64,000 nucleotides of DNA from Williamsia sp. DF01-3 (GCF_023051145.1 NZ_JALKFS010000005.1:2993733-3057732); one strand, 5' to 3'. Counted from the stretch's first letter, positions 23,103 to 33,781 are shown. The notes: generated by a model not told the origin, from the letters alone. Translations and numbers: made by a program.

Positions 23103-24022
23103 GCGTGCACCTTGTCTTTCGCTCGGGTCAGGCCCTCGACGCCGTGGAGTGCGAGGTGGTAGATCTCGTCCGGATCGAGGCGCCGCAGTTCCTCTGCAAG
23201 GCAGTCGCGGATGTCACGTCCGGGTAGGGCTACCTTGCCGTCGGGCTTACCGGGAATGGAGATGATGGCCTGATTGCTCATACCCACGCACAGCACCAAC
23301 GGTCCGGCCTCGCGTTCGAGGGTGACCTTGAAGCTGCCGACCGATCGGGTCACCGGCACCTTCAGAACGGCATGCAACCAACCGGCGAGCAGGTCGACCG
23401 CGGGAGATCCTGCGGGGCCTTCCACCTCAGCCGACACCGCGGCACTGTGCGGCGGTTGATCGAGCGCCGAGGTGAGCAGGGCGCGCCACGGGGTGATCTG
23501 CGACCACGCGATGTCCGAGTCGCCGGGGGAGTACGTTCTCAGTCGTTCGGCGAGAGCGGTGGGCACATCGGAAGCCTTGTTGGTGTCGGTGATCCGGCGC
23601 CTGCCGAGCTGCCCCATCGGATCGGCGGCAGGATTCTCGGGCGGCCGGCCCGGCCACCACGTCACCACCGGCGTGTCCGGCAGCATGAACGGGATGACCA
23701 CGCTCTCACCGTGATTCGCCAATTCGCCGTAGAGATGCAGCACCACCACCTCCGACGCGCCTGCGTCGCCGCCGACCCGGATCTGTGCGTCCAGTCGCGA
23801 CTTCATCCGACGGTCGCCGCACGACACCACGATCACCCGGCAAGGATGCTCGCGGCTGGCCTCGTTGGCCGCGTCGATCGCGCCTTCGGTGGGTTCGCCC
23901 TCGTCCGAGCAGACGAGCAGGGTCAACACCCGGCCCGACGTGAAAGCACCGCCGGCATCACGGATCTTGATGAGTTCCTTGCTGATCGCGGTGGTGCTGG
24001 TATCGGGCAGTTCGACAATCAC
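23099..24022 (-). CDS. opcA: Glucose-6-phosphate dehydrogenase assembly protein OpcA
   Basis: 307-residue subunit/assembly factor of actinobacterial and cyanobacterial glucose-6-phosphate dehydrogenase. The N-terminus IVELPDTSTTAISKELIKIR and the segments GGAFTSGRVLTLLVCSD, PFMLPDTPVVTWWPGRPPEN and LGRRRITDTNK fit the family. The GTG at 24022 is chosen because AAGGAG lies about 8 nt upstream and the result matches the usual start and length; the frame is open to 24256, but that part resembles nothing in the family. Its place between zwf and pgl supports the call. Confidence 0.92.
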   Translation of the reverse strand: MIVELPDTSTTAISKELIKIRDAGGAFTSGRVLTLLVCSDEGEPTEGAIDAANEASREHPCRVIVVSCGDRRMKSRLDAQIRVGGDAGASEVVVLHLYGELANHGESVVIPFMLPDTPVVTWWPGRPPENPAADPMGQLGRRRITDTNKASDVPTALAERLRTYSPGDSDIAWSQITPWRALLTSALDQPPHSAAVSAEVEGPAGSPAVDLLAGWLHAVLKVPVTRSVGSFKVTLEREAGPLVLCVGMSNQAIISIPGKPDGKVALPGRDIRDCLAEELRRLDPDEIYHLALHGVEGLTRAKDKVHA

Positions 24023-24101
24023 GACTGGAACTCCTTCGTCGGCATGACTACAACTCCTTGGTCGCCCTCGCAGCGCTGCTGCTCCATCTGCCCGACACCG
24101 A

Positions 24102-25643
24102 TCACGGACGTCGCCAGGTCCGTCCGTGCCGGGCCAGCATCTCCTCGGCCGATTTCGGACCCCAGGTGCCCGATTCGTAGCCGTCGGGCTTTCCGTTCGC
24201 CGCCCAGTGTTCGAGCACCGGGTCGAGGATCTTCCAGGACAGTTCGACCTCGGCATTGACCGGGAACAGCGATGGCTCGCCGAGCAGGACGTCGAGGATC
24301 AAACGCTCATACGCCTCGGGGGACGACTCGGTGAACGCCTGCCCGTAACTGAAGTCCATGTTGACGTCTCGGACCTCCATGGACGACCCCGGCACCTTCG
24401 AGCCGAAACGTAACGTGATGCCCTCGTCCGGCTGTACCCGGATCACCAGTGCGTTCTGGCTGAGCTCTTCGGTCATCGTCTGATCGAACGGCAGGTGCGG
24501 GGCGCGCTTGAACACCAGGGCGATTTCGGTGACCCTGCGGCCCAGGCGTTTTCCCGTCCGTAGGTAGAAGGGCACGCCTGCCCACCGCCGGCTGTCGACC
24601 TCGAGTGCGATGGCGGCGAAGGTCTCGGTGGTCGAGTCCGCGGCAAAGCCCTTCTCGTCCTTGAGCCCCGGCACCTCTTCGCTGCCCTGCCAGCCGGCTT
24701 CGTACTGTCCGCGCGCGGTGTTCTCGTCGAGCGGCAGGATGTTGCGCGTGGCCGAGAGGACCTTGATCTTCTCGGTCTGCAGCTCGTGCGGTTCGAACGA
24801 GATGGGCTCTTCCATCGCGATCAGGGCCATCAGCTGGATCAGGTGGTTCTGGATCACGTCCCGGGCGGCGCCGATCCCGTCGTAGTAGCCGGCCCGGCCT
24901 CCGAGTCCGATGTCCTCGGCCATCGTGATCTGCACGTGGTCCACGTAGTGCGAGCTCCACACCGGATCGAACAGCTGGTTGGCAAAGCGCAGCGCCAGGA
25001 TGTTCTGCACGGTTTCTTTGCCGAGGTAGTGGTCGATGCGGAACACCGAGTGCTCGGGGAAAACGGTGTTCACCACCGCGTTCAGCTCTTTGGCACTCTC
25101 CAGGTCGTGGCCGAACGGCTTCTCGATGACCACACGCCGCCAATGGTCGTCGGACTGTTCGGCGAGCCCCGACTTCGACAGCTGCTCGCACACCACAGGG
25201 AAGGCCGCCGGCGGGATCGACAGGTAGAAGGCGTGATTGCCCTCGGTTCCTCGCTTCTCGTCCAGTTCACCGAGGGTGTCCCGGAGCTTCTCGAAGGCCG
25301 TGTCGTCGTCGAATGTGCCCTGGACGAACCGGAAGCCCTCGCTGAGCCGTTCCCAGACGTCCTCGCGAAACGGGGTACGGGAATGAGCACGCACTGCGTC
25401 GTGCACCACCTCCGAGAAATCCTCGTGGTCCCAGTCCCGGCGGGCAAAGCCGACCAGCGCGAAACCGGGGGGTAGAAGCCCCCGGTTCGCGAGGTCGTAC
25501 ACCGCAGGCATCAACTTGCGCTTCGCGAGATCGCCGGTCACGCCGAAGATGACAAGACTGCTGGGCCCGGCGATCCGGGGCAGACGCTTGTCACGGTCGT
25601 CGCGCAGCGGATTCGTCCACTGCCCGGCTGCGTCCTTGGCCAA
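24102..25643 (-). CDS. zwf: Glucose-6-phosphate 1-dehydrogenase
   Basis: 513-residue first enzyme of the oxidative pentose phosphate pathway, making 6-phosphogluconolactone and NADPH. Motifs: the dinucleotide-binding VIFGVTGDLAKRKLMPAVYD near residue 33, the substrate region VVIEKPFGHDLESAKELN near 170, and the active-site RIDHYLGKETVQNILALRFA near 205, with the catalytic His region intact. It is full length. The start lies 4 nt after the tal stop. OpcA, required for activity in relatives, is encoded next. Confidence 0.96.
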   Translation of the reverse strand: MAKDAAGQWTNPLRDDRDKRLPRIAGPSSLVIFGVTGDLAKRKLMPAVYDLANRGLLPPGFALVGFARRDWDHEDFSEVVHDAVRAHSRTPFREDVWERLSEGFRFVQGTFDDDTAFEKLRDTLGELDEKRGTEGNHAFYLSIPPAAFPVVCEQLSKSGLAEQSDDHWRRVVIEKPFGHDLESAKELNAVVNTVFPEHSVFRIDHYLGKETVQNILALRFANQLFDPVWSSHYVDHVQITMAEDIGLGGRAGYYDGIGAARDVIQNHLIQLMALIAMEEPISFEPHELQTEKIKVLSATRNILPLDENTARGQYEAGWQGSEEVPGLKDEKGFAADSTTETFAAIALEVDSRRWAGVPFYLRTGKRLGRRVTEIALVFKRAPHLPFDQTMTEELSQNALVIRVQPDEGITLRFGSKVPGSSMEVRDVNMDFSYGQAFTESSPEAYERLILDVLLGEPSLFPVNAEVELSWKILDPVLEHWAANGKPDGYESGTWGPKSAEEMLARHGRTWRRP

Positions 25644-25647
25644 CGGA

Positions 25648-26772
25648 TCAGGCTTTCGAGCCGGCTGCCAACTGTTCTGCGGTGGCGTCGAGCAGTTCCC
25701 CCCACGCCACCTCGAACTTCTCCACGCCCTCGTTCTCCAGCGTCAGAAAGACGTCGGTGAGGTCGATCCCGATCGCCGAGATCGCGTCGAACACCTCTTG
25801 CGACGCAGGACCCTGCCCGATGATCGAGTTCGGATTGACCTTCCCGTGGTCGGCGAAGGCATCCATGGTCTTCTCGGGCATGGTGTTCACCGTTCCCGGG
25901 GCCACCAGCTCACCGATGTAGAGGGTGTCCGGCAGACTCGGGTCCTTCACGCCCGTCGAAGCCCACAGCGGGCGTTGGGCGTTGGCGCCGGCCGCGGCCA
26001 GTGCACGAAAGCGCGGCTGATCCTCGAACACTTTCTGATACGCAACGTAAGCGAGACGCGCGTTGGCCAGACCGGCCTTGCCCTTGAGTGCCTTGGCCTC
26101 GTCGGTGCCGATGGCATCGAGTCGCTTGTCGATCTCGGTGTCGACCCGGGAGACGAAGAACGACGCGACCGAGTGGATCTTGGACAGGTTGTGGCCGGCG
26201 GCAGACGCCTTCTCGAGACCCTCGATGTAGGCGTCCATGACCAGCTCGTAGCGTTCGACCGAGAAGATCAGCGTCACGTTCACGCTGATGCCCTCGGCGA
26301 TGACCTTGGTGATGGCCGGGATGCCCGCCTCGGTCGCCGGGATCTTGATCAGCAGGTTGGGGCGATCGACGATCTTCCACAGTTCCACTGCCTGGGCGAC
26401 AGTCTGGTCGGAATCGTGGGCGAGGCGGGGATCGACCTCGATCGACACCCGCCCGTCGACACCCTTGGACGCCTCGTACTGCGGGGCCAGAACGTCGCAC
26501 GCGTTGCGTACGTCGTCCGTGGTGACCGTGCGGATGGTGGCATCCACATCGGCACCTCGTGCGGCCAACTCGTTGACCTGGTCGTCATAGGCGTCGCCCT
26601 TGGACAACGCCGCCTGGAAGATCGACGGGTTGGTGGTGACACCCACCACCGACTTGGTGGCGATCAGCTCGGCGAGGTTGCCGGACTGGATACGGGTGCG
26701 GGAGAGATCGTCGAGCCAGACCGAAACCCCGGCCTGGGACAGTGCGGCAAGATTGGCGTTCTGTTCGCTCAT
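25648..26772 (-). CDS. tal: Transaldolase
   Basis: 374-residue non-oxidative pentose phosphate enzyme. It begins [20 protein letters not shown] and shows the class signature [15 protein letters not shown] near residue 35. The Schiff-base lysine is in [19 protein letters not shown] near residue 140, and [17 protein letters not shown] follows. The ATG at 26772 is chosen because the open frame upstream (to 26928) runs back over the tkt 3' end and has no family similarity. It is not fused to glucose-6-phosphate isomerase. Confidence 0.95.
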   Translation of the reverse strand: MSEQNANLAALSQAGVSVWLDDLSRTRIQSGNLAELIATKSVVGVTTNPSIFQAALSKGDAYDDQVNELAARGADVDATIRTVTTDDVRNACDVLAPQYEASKGVDGRVSIEVDPRLAHDSDQTVAQAVELWKIVDRPNLLIKIPATEAGIPAITKVIAEGISVNVTLIFSVERYELVMDAYIEGLEKASAAGHNLSKIHSVASFFVSRVDTEIDKRLDAIGTDEAKALKGKAGLANARLAYVAYQKVFEDQPRFRALAAAGANAQRPLWASTGVKDPSLPDTLYIGELVAPGTVNTMPEKTMDAFADHGKVNPNSIIGQGPASQEVFDAISAIGIDLTDVFLTLENEGVEKFEVAWGELLDATAEQLAAGSKA

Positions 26773-26803
26773 TTTGCGCTCCAATTCAATTGTTGTGCAG
26801 ATC

Positions 26804-28891
26804 TCATTTGGTTTTCGCGACCGACCGCTCGGCGGCCGCGGTGACGGCCTCAGCGGTGATACCGAACTTCTCGTAGAGCACCTTGTAATCGGCCGAGGCG
26901 CCGTAGTGCTCGATGGACACGATCTCACCGGCGTCGCCGACCAGGCGGTACCACGGCATCGCGATGCCGGCTTCGACCACCACTCGGGCCTTCACCGTGG
27001 GCGGCAGCACCGAATCGCGGTAGCTGCTGTCCTGCTCGTCGAACCACTCGACGCACGGCATCGACACCACGCGGGCATTGATTCCCTTGTCTTTCAGGGC
27101 CTTTTGCGCGTCGACAGCGAGGTACACCTCGGAGCCGGTGCCGATCAAGATGACCTCAGGATCGCCTTCGGCGTCCGCGAGGACGTATCCGCCCTTCGCC
27201 ACGCCCTCGGCCGAGGTTCCCTCGAGGATCGGGATGTTCTGCCGGGTGAGTGCCAGCCCGACCGGATTGTGCCGCCGGGTCATGATGGCCTGCCAGGCGT
27301 ACGCCGTCTCGTTGGCGTCGCCGGGACGCACCACGTCGAGATCGGGAATCGCGCGAAGCGCCGCCAGATGCTCGATCGGCTGGTGCGTGGGTCCGTCTTC
27401 GCCGAGTCCGATCGAGTCGTGGGTCCACACGTAGATCGGATCCGTCTTCATCAGTGCCGCCAGGCGCACGGCCGGACGCATGTAGTCGGCGAACTGGAGG
27501 AAGGTTCCGCCGTATGCACGAGTGGGGCCGTGCCGCACGATGCCCGACAGGATCGCGCCCATCGCGTGCTCACGGATGCCGAAGTGCAGCGTGCGCCCGT
27601 ACGGGTTCGCGCTCCAGTTCTTGGTGCTGATCCCGCTGGGGCCGAAGGATGCGGCTCCGTCCATCGTGGTGTTGTTGCTGCCGGCGAGGTCAGCAGAGCC
27701 ACCCCACAGTTCGGGCAGAACGGGTCCGAGCGCAGAGAGCACCTTGCCCGAGGCTGATCGGGTGGCCACGTCCTTGTCGCCGACCTCCCACTTGGGGAGG
27801 GCGTCGGTCCAGCCGTCCGGCAGTCCGTTGACCACGAGGCGGTCGAGCAGAGCCTTGCGATCCGGGTTCACCTCGGCCCACTCGTCGAACGACTTCTCCC
27901 AGGCCTTGCGCCGTTCGGCGCCGCGGTCCACCAGCTGCCGGGTGTGTGCGATGACCTCGTCCGCGACCTCGAACGTCTTGTCGGGGTCGAACCCCAAGAG
28001 TTTCTTGGTCTCGGCGACCTCATCATCGCCAAGCGCGCTGCCGTGGGCGCTGCCGGTGTTCATCTTGTTGGGTGCGGGGTAGCCGATGATGGTGCGCAGC
28101 ACGATGATCGACGGTTTGTCGATCACAGCCTTCGCCTTTTCGACGGCCTCCTCGATCGCGGTCACGTTCTCGCCGCCCTCGACGTGCTGGACGTGCCAGC
28201 CGTATGCCTCGTAGCGCGCGGCGACGTCCTCGGACAGTGCGATGTCGGTGTCGTCCTCGATCGAGATGTGGTTCTTGTCGTAGAACACGATGAGGTTGCC
28301 GAGCTGTTGGGTGCCTGCCAGTGAGCTTGCCTCCGAGGTGACGCCCTCCTCGATGTCGCCGTCGGACGCGATCACGTAGATGTAGTGGTCGAACGCGCTC
28401 TGGCCGACCGGTGCATCCGGGTCGAACAGACCACGCTCGTAGCGGGCGGCCATCGCCATCCCGACCGACGACGCCAGTCCCTGACCGAGTGGTCCGGTGG
28501 TCATCTCCACGCCACGCGTGTGGCGGTACTCGGGGTGGCCGGGCGTCTTGGACTCGTAGGTGCGCAGCGCCTTCAGGTCGTCGAGTTCGAGGCCGAATCC
28601 ACCTAGATAGAGCTGGATGTACAGCGTCAGGCTCGAGTGACCGCACGACAGGATGAAGCGGTCGCGGCCCATCCAGTCCGTATCCGTGGGGTCATGCCGC
28701 ATCACACGCTGGAACAGCGTGTAGGCCAGCGGCGCCAGGCTCATGGCTGTTCCGGGGTGTCCACTGCCGCATTTCTGAACAGCGTCTGCGGCCAGAACGC
28801 GCACTGTGTCAACGGCTTTGGTGTCCACCTCGCTCCAGTCAGCAGGGTGTGAGGGCTGTGTTAGCGCGCGAATCTCATCTGTTGCTGACAC
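26804..28891 (-). CDS. tkt: Transketolase
   Basis: 695-residue thiamine-diphosphate enzyme and first gene of the pentose phosphate operon. Motifs: [20 protein letters not shown] near residue 40; the ThDP-binding [20 protein letters not shown] near 155, ending in [12 protein letters not shown]; the middle domain [17 protein letters not shown]; and [20 protein letters not shown] near 475. GTG start at 28891. The 211-nt region upstream is shared with ctaB on the other strand. On the tkt side it contains a TTGACG hexamer (reading the minus strand, about 28948-28953) that may be a -35, but the -10 is unclear. Confidence 0.96.
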   Translation of the reverse strand: MSATDEIRALTQPSHPADWSEVDTKAVDTVRVLAADAVQKCGSGHPGTAMSLAPLAYTLFQRVMRHDPTDTDWMGRDRFILSCGHSSLTLYIQLYLGGFGLELDDLKALRTYESKTPGHPEYRHTRGVEMTTGPLGQGLASSVGMAMAARYERGLFDPDAPVGQSAFDHYIYVIASDGDIEEGVTSEASSLAGTQQLGNLIVFYDKNHISIEDDTDIALSEDVAARYEAYGWHVQHVEGGENVTAIEEAVEKAKAVIDKPSIIVLRTIIGYPAPNKMNTGSAHGSALGDDEVAETKKLLGFDPDKTFEVADEVIAHTRQLVDRGAERRKAWEKSFDEWAEVNPDRKALLDRLVVNGLPDGWTDALPKWEVGDKDVATRSASGKVLSALGPVLPELWGGSADLAGSNNTTMDGAASFGPSGISTKNWSANPYGRTLHFGIREHAMGAILSGIVRHGPTRAYGGTFLQFADYMRPAVRLAALMKTDPIYVWTHDSIGLGEDGPTHQPIEHLAALRAIPDLDVVRPGDANETAYAWQAIMTRRHNPVGLALTRQNIPILEGTSAEGVAKGGYVLADAEGDPEVILIGTGSEVYLAVDAQKALKDKGINARVVSMPCVEWFDEQDSSYRDSVLPPTVKARVVVEAGIAMPWYRLVGDAGEIVSIEHYGASADYKVLYEKFGITAEAVTAAAERSVAKTK

Positions 28892-29102
28892 GATTGTGTG
28901 GACTCCTCCAAGCTCGACTTCCCGTACATGGCAGGCTGCGAACAGCCCACGTCAAGCCTAGACGTCTCCCGGTCCCATGGCGCGATACGGGACTGAATAA
29001 TCCTGCGGTTCACCTTCCGGGGCCTGACCGGCGAGGTCAGGCGCCGGATCGGACCTCGATTGCCGTTCTGGGGTACCGGCCGTCTACCATTCCCTGTAGT
29101 AG

Positions 29103-30119
29103 ATGAGTGAGTCAGGAGATCTAGTGCGGATTGGGGAACGTGTGAGCGGACACGGTTTCGCCTCCTCCCCAGCGTCAGGTGGTGGTGAGGCTCCGCCCAT
29201 GCAGCGCCCCACCAGCATGCGCGGGAGGATCTCGGGAACGGCCTTGGCCTATCTCGCCCTCACCAAGCCACGGGTCATCGAGTTGCTCCTCGTGGCAACC
29301 ATCCCCGTGATGCTGCTGGCCGATCGTGGTCGGGTGGACCTGGCCCTGATGGCCTGGACCCTGCTGGGCGGCTGGCTCGGAGCGGCGAGCGCCAACACCC
29401 TCAACATGGTGGTCGACGCCGACATCGACCAGAAGATGAAGCGCACCGAACGTCGGCCCCTCGCTCGCCACGCGGTGTCCACCAGAAGCGCACTCATCTT
29501 CGGGATCGTGCTGGGCGCGGCGTCGTTCGCGGTGCTGTCGACGATGGCCAACCTGCTCAGCGCCCTGTTGGTGATGGCGACGATCGCGTTCTACGTCTTC
29601 GTCTACACGATGGTGCTCAAGCGCCGTACGTGGCAGAACGTGGTGTGGGGCGGAGCGGCCGGCTGCATGCCGACCCTGGTCGGCTGGGCTGCGGTCACCG
29701 GAAGTCTGAGCTGGCAGCCCGTTGTGCTGTTCATGGTGATCTTCTTCTGGACGCCACCGCACACCTGGGCGCTCGCGATGCGCTACAAGGAGGACTACCG
29801 GGCGGCGGGTGTGCCCATGCTCCCCGTCATCGCCACCGAGATCCAGGTCACCCGGCAGATGCTGTTCTACACCTGGGCGACGGTGCTGAGCACGCTGGTG
29901 TTGTGCCTGGCCACGGGCTGGATCTACACGGCCGTGGCACTCGCCGCAGGCGGCTGGTTCATCTTCGTGGTCCACAAGCTCTACCGCGCCACCCTGCGCG
30001 GCGAGGAAGTCACCCCGCTCAAGGTCTTCTTGCAGTCCAACGAATATCTCGCGATAGTCTTCTGCGGACTGGCGATCGATTCGGTGATCGGATTGCCGAC
30101 GCTGACAAGCCTGTTCTGA
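29103..30119 (+). CDS. ctaB: Protoheme IX farnesyltransferase (heme O synthase)
   Basis: 338-residue UbiA-family membrane prenyltransferase that converts heme B to heme O for cytochrome aa3 oxidase. The core begins [20 protein letters not shown]. The first Asp-rich motif is [25 protein letters not shown]; the second region is [20 protein letters not shown] with [12 protein letters not shown]. About nine hydrophobic helices are visible. The ATG at 29103 is the longest start; GTG 29142 or ATG 29199 would trim an unconserved N-terminal tail of about 32 residues. A -10-like TACCAT (29085-29090) just upstream favours the long form. CtaA, next in the pathway, is encoded at 32747. Confidence 0.93.
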   Translation: MSESGDLVRIGERVSGHGFASSPASGGGEAPPMQRPTSMRGRISGTALAYLALTKPRVIELLLVATIPVMLLADRGRVDLALMAWTLLGGWLGAASANTLNMVVDADIDQKMKRTERRPLARHAVSTRSALIFGIVLGAASFAVLSTMANLLSALLVMATIAFYVFVYTMVLKRRTWQNVVWGGAAGCMPTLVGWAAVTGSLSWQPVVLFMVIFFWTPPHTWALAMRYKEDYRAAGVPMLPVIATEIQVTRQMLFYTWATVLSTLVLCLATGWIYTAVALAAGGWFIFVVHKLYRATLRGEEVTPLKVFLQSNEYLAIVFCGLAIDSVIGLPTLTSLF

Positions 30120-30165
30120 CGGGCACCACCGGCCACTGGCCGGTGCGAGGTGATTTGGGGGAAAC

Positions 30166-31361
30166 ATGTCGTACCCGCCTGGGCAGGGTCAGGGGCCCGG
30201 AAACAACGACTGGCGGCCCTATTCGGAGCCGACCCAGGTCGGCCAGCCCCAGTTCGGCCCATCGCAATACGGTCAGCAGCCGCCTCAGGACAACGGCCAG
30301 GGCGGCCAGTTCTACGGCCAGCATGATCCCAACTACAACCCGTACCAGCCCTACCCGGCCTCGGGTGGACAGTGGGGCCCGCCCCAGCCCCGCAAATCCC
30401 GCACGCCCCTGATCATCGGTCTCGTCGCGGTCGCAGTGCTCGTCGTTGTGGCTGTTGTGGTCGCTTTAATTGTGGCGCTGGGCGGGGAGGCGCGAGCAGT
30501 GATCCGGACTCAGCGGTGGAGGGGTATCTCACGGCGCTGTCCGACGGCGATGCAGCCAAGGCGCTGGACCTGTCCAAGTCGCCCGCGTCCGAACTCCTGC
30601 TGACCGACGACATCCTGAAACAACAGCAGGAGATCGCCAAGATCTCGGACATCTCGATCGTCGATGTCCAGAAGATGGGCGAGATGGCCACGGTCCAGGC
30701 CACCTACCAATTCGGAGACCGTAAAGCCGACGAGAGTTTTGTCCTGCACAAGACCGGGGATTCCTGGCGGCTGGACGAGGGCGTCGTCGCAGTGGACATC
30801 AGCAGCCTCGGAGGCATCCCGGGGCTCACCGCCTTCGGTGTTCCTGTCGACGGCGAGGCCAAGGTGTATGTGTTCCCCGGGCCCGTGAAGTGGGGCAGTG
30901 CCGACGAGAACTTCGCGGTCGTGAACGGCAAGGAAAAGGACTTCCCGGTGGCGGGGACCAGTTACGGGTCGTTCCCGGACCTGACCGCTGAACTCAGCGG
31001 CAAAGGACAGAACGCTGTGAACACGGCAGTTCAGGCGCACCTCGACGAGTGCGCGCTGTCCGTGCAGGTCGACGCGGCAACGGACAAGCCGGACTGCGGC
31101 CAGCGGACGTACGCCTACAACGCCGAACCGGGCTCGGCGAAATGGACTGCGCCGGCGCAATTGCCTGCCCTCGACTACCGCCTGGGATACGACAACCCCG
31201 AGGAAGTGTCGGTGGACGGCGAGATGGAGTGGTCGGTGACCTTCCGCACGACCGCGTCGGGTTCACGACCGGCCGAGACCAAGACGGAGACCGTCACGGA
31301 CTACCTGTACGGCACCGTCGACCTGGCCCAGAATCCGCCGGTGTTCACACCCGAGGGATGA
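30166..31361 (+). CDS. Membrane-anchored DUF4878-like protein, apparent frameshift
   Basis: About 398 residues if one base is restored. The N-terminal 75 residues are cytoplasmic and rich in Gln, Gly, Pro, Tyr and Asn (GQFYGQHDPNYNPYQPYPAS). One membrane helix follows (PLIIGLVAVAVLVVVAVVVA). The first frame (from ATG 30166) then breaks down near 30495. The next frame continues with a DUF4878/lumazine-binding-like stretch (SAVEGYLTALSDGDAAKALD) and an extracellular domain to the TGA at 31361. A missing G in the G4 run at 30493-30496 restores ALGGGGASSDPDSAVEG. No catalytic motif is seen. It probably faces the cell-envelope side; function unknown. Confidence 0.75.
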
Positions 31362-31373
31362 CCGGCCTGCGCT

Positions 31374-32348
31374 TCAGCTCGGCTGCGGCGTCAGGACAAC
31401 CGACCCCGTGGTCGCGCGGGCGGCCAGATCGATGTGCGCCTGCCTCGCCTCGGCCAGTGGATACGAGTGCGCGACCCGAACGGTGACGGTGCCGTCGGCG
31501 ATCCCGCTCATCACCTCACCGGCGCGCCACGCCAACTCTTCGGGGTCGGAGATGAAGTGCTTGAGGGTCGGCCGGGTGACCGACAACGACCCGGCGGCGT
31601 TCAGTCGTTGCAGATCAAAGGGTGGGACCGGTCCGCTGGCCGCTCCGAAGAGAACAACGATTCCCCGGACTGCGGTCGCGGCGAGGCTCTGCTCGAACGT
31701 GTCGGCACCCACGCCGTCGTAGGCGATCGGCACGCCTGCGCCACCGGTGAGGTCGCGTACCTGTTCGGCCACGTGGTCCCCGTATCGCAGTACCTCATCG
31801 GCCCCGGCCCGCCGGGACAGGTCCTCCTTCGCGTCGTTCGACACGGTGGTGATGACCCGCAGTCCTCTGGCCTTGGCCATCTGGGTGAGCACCAGGCCGA
31901 CGCCGCCTGCGCCGGCATGGACGAGGACGGTGTCGCCCGGGCGCGGGTGGGCGGCACCATCGAGCAGGTAGTGCGCAGTGATCCCCTGCAGCAGAGCGGA
32001 CGCCGCGACGTCGTCGGCGATGGTGTCGGGTACGGCCACGGCGCGCGCTGCCGGCACCACAACGAGTTCGGCGTAGCTCGAGGGTGCATCGCACCACGCG
32101 ACCCGCTGGCCGACCGATATCGAGTCCACATTGGGGCCGACCGCCACGACCTCACCGGCGCCTTCACTGCCCGGGATGAACGGCAGCGTCATCGGATACA
32201 TGCCGGACCGCTGGTACGTGTCGATGAAGTTCACGCCGATCGCCGCGACGCGCACCAGGACCTCACCAGGACCGGGTTCGGGGTCTGCGGTCTCGACCAC
32301 ATCCATCACTTCGGGCCCACCGTGCTGACTGACCTGGATCGCATGCAT
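31374..32348 (-). CDS. qor: Quinone oxidoreductase, zinc-independent MDR family
   Basis: 324-residue NADPH:quinone reductase-like member of the medium-chain dehydrogenase superfamily. It starts MHAIQVSQHGGPEVMDVVET and shows GVNFIDTYQRSGMYPMTLPF, PGSEGAGEVVAVGP and the nucleotide-binding VLVHAGAGGVGLVLTQMAKA, without the zinc-binding cysteines of alcohol dehydrogenases. The ATG at 32348 is chosen for the family start and because a -10 box TACAAC on the minus strand (32361-32356) lies 7 nt upstream; the frame is open to 32531 without similarity. The physiological substrate is not known. The position matches Rv1454c. Confidence 0.88.
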   Translation of the reverse strand: MHAIQVSQHGGPEVMDVVETADPEPGPGEVLVRVAAIGVNFIDTYQRSGMYPMTLPFIPGSEGAGEVVAVGPNVDSISVGQRVAWCDAPSSYAELVVVPAARAVAVPDTIADDVAASALLQGITAHYLLDGAAHPRPGDTVLVHAGAGGVGLVLTQMAKARGLRVITTVSNDAKEDLSRRAGADEVLRYGDHVAEQVRDLTGGAGVPIAYDGVGADTFEQSLAATAVRGIVVLFGAASGPVPPFDLQRLNAAGSLSVTRPTLKHFISDPEELAWRAGEVMSGIADGTVTVRVAHSYPLAEARQAHIDLAARATTGSVVLTPQPS

Positions 32349-32408
32349 GACTCCAGTTGTACCGAGCCCATCAGAGTGTCCGGTGATCGGCCCTGTCGCG
32401 GTGCGCAA

Positions 32409-32422
32409 TATGCTGTGACACA
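32409..32422 (+). promoter_or_regulatory. Leaderless promoter of the 97-residue gene
   Basis: TATGCT (32409-32414) ends 7 nt before the ATG at 32422. It faces away from the equally spaced qor -10 box at 32356-32361. Confidence 0.5.
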
Positions 32423-32715
32423 TGAGCGACCACAAGGGTGTCATCTCGGCTATTTCGAAGTTCGTGGCCCGCGAGGGTGGTTCGGCCACCGCTGTCCTGC
32501 AGGGGATCGGCGCCTCAGGCGTCCGCATCACGCTGGTGGGCGGGGCGGGCGGAATCCTGGGCGATCAGGTGGTCCGGGACATGGAGACCGCAAAGCAGAT
32601 CGTGGAACAGGTCGACGGGGTCGAGATCGGCGAGTGGGATCGCGACCTCACGTCGGCGGTCGATGTCCGTCCCGGGCACTATCGCAAGATGGCGGGCTGG
32701 GTGGCCAACACCTAG
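32422..32715 (+). CDS. Conserved hypothetical protein, Rv1455 position
   Basis: 97 residues; not recognised by domain. It begins MSDHKGVISAISKFVAREGG. A Gly-rich stretch (GASGVRITLVGGAGGILGDQ) lies near residues 33-52, and the charged end includes EIGEWDRDLTSAVDVRPGHY. There is no signal peptide or clear membrane helix. A good start with its own promoter and a strong hairpin after the stop support a real gene. By position between qor and ctaA it corresponds to Rv1455 of M. tuberculosis, a conserved protein of unknown role. Confidence 0.75.
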   Translation: MSDHKGVISAISKFVAREGGSATAVLQGIGASGVRITLVGGAGGILGDQVVRDMETAKQIVEQVDGVEIGEWDRDLTSAVDVRPGHYRKMAGWVANT

Positions 32716-32725
32716 ACACGGCAGC

Positions 32726-32746
32726 CGCCCCCTTCCGGAGGGGGCG
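32726..32746. terminator. Hairpin between convergent genes
   Basis: Stem CGCCCCCT (32726-32733) and AGGGGGCG (32739-32746) with a 5-nt TCCGG loop. It lies 10 nt after the 97-residue gene and immediately at the ctaA stop on the other strand, so it could end both transcripts. There is no long T-run on either side. Confidence 0.6.
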
Positions 32747-33730
32747 TCAGACCGCTGCGGCCGTTCGTGGCTCGGCCGGCGATGCCGTCAGTGGATTCCC
32801 GGTTGATCGGGGACGCATTCCCACCCAGAGAGCTGCTGTTGCGGCAACGCAGGCTCCTGCTCCAGCGACGTGCATGACCACCAGCGCCGCGGGGATGTCG
32901 GTGAGGTATTGGGTGATCCCGATGACCGCCTGTGCTGCGACCACGGCCACCACCACATAGAGCCGGCGTTTGAGCCTGCTCGGAGCGCCGACGGCGAACA
33001 GCGCGAAACCGATCGCCAGGAGCAGCGACAGGTAGGCGATCAGGAGATCGGCGTGTAGGTGGACCAGTGTGGTCACCTCGATCTTCAGACGGGGAACCGG
33101 CTTGTCGATGCTCTTGTCACCGGCGTGCGGGCCGGCTCCGGTCACCATTGTTCCGGCGATCAGAACTCCGGTCATCACCACAGCCGACAGGACGGTGAGC
33201 CACCGGAGGGCAGCCGGGACCACGGGGACGGCTTGCACGTCGTCTGGCTCGCGGACCTTCTCGAGCAGGAGTACGGACAGCCACACCATGGCCATCGACA
33301 ACAGCAGGTGGATGGCGACCGTCCACCACAGCAATCCGGTGAGCACGGTGATGCCGCCGACAACGGCCTGGACCACGGTGGACGCCGGCATCAGCCAGGC
33401 GTACACACGAACCTCGTACCTGCGTCGTGCCCTGGTGACCGCGATGACGATCAACGCGGCGGTGAGCACCACCGCGAACGTCAGGAGCCGGTTGCCGAAC
33501 TCGACGGCCTGATGGATCGCGGCGACCTCGGGGTGCGCGGTGGGTGTGAAGCTGCCCGGGAAGCACTGGGGCCACGTCGGGCATCCCAAGCCTGAGGACG
33601 TCACGCGAACCACCGATCCGGTGACCGCGATTCCCGCCTGGGTGAGCACCACCGCCAACGCCAGCAGGGTCTGGACGCGGAGCGAGGGGAGGGGGAGCCG
33701 GTCGACTAGCCGGACAAACAGGCGGTACAC
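32747..33730 (-). CDS. ctaA: Heme A synthase
   Basis: 327-residue COX15/CtaA membrane protein that oxidises heme O to heme A for the aa3-type oxidase. About eight membrane helices are visible. Features are QAGIAVTGSVVRVTSSGLGC PTWPQCFPGSF, with the loop cysteines of the family, HQAVEFGNRLLTFAVVLTAA with a heme-ligand-type His, HLLLSMAMVW, and HVAGAGACVAA near the end. The GTG at 33730 gives the usual YRLFVRLVDRLPLPSLRVQ start; TTG 33781 is possible and would add 17 residues. It lies downstream of the ABC exporter genes on the same strand. Confidence 0.92.
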   Translation of the reverse strand: MYRLFVRLVDRLPLPSLRVQTLLALAVVLTQAGIAVTGSVVRVTSSGLGCPTWPQCFPGSFTPTAHPEVAAIHQAVEFGNRLLTFAVVLTAALIVIAVTRARRRYEVRVYAWLMPASTVVQAVVGGITVLTGLLWWTVAIHLLLSMAMVWLSVLLLEKVREPDDVQAVPVVPAALRWLTVLSAVVMTGVLIAGTMVTGAGPHAGDKSIDKPVPRLKIEVTTLVHLHADLLIAYLSLLLAIGFALFAVGAPSRLKRRLYVVVAVVAAQAVIGITQYLTDIPAALVVMHVAGAGACVAATAALWVGMRPRSTGNPLTASPAEPRTAAAV

Positions 33731-33781
33731 GCCTTCGATGGTAGGGGCAGGGCGAATGTGACCTGGGTCCAGGTGAGGCAA

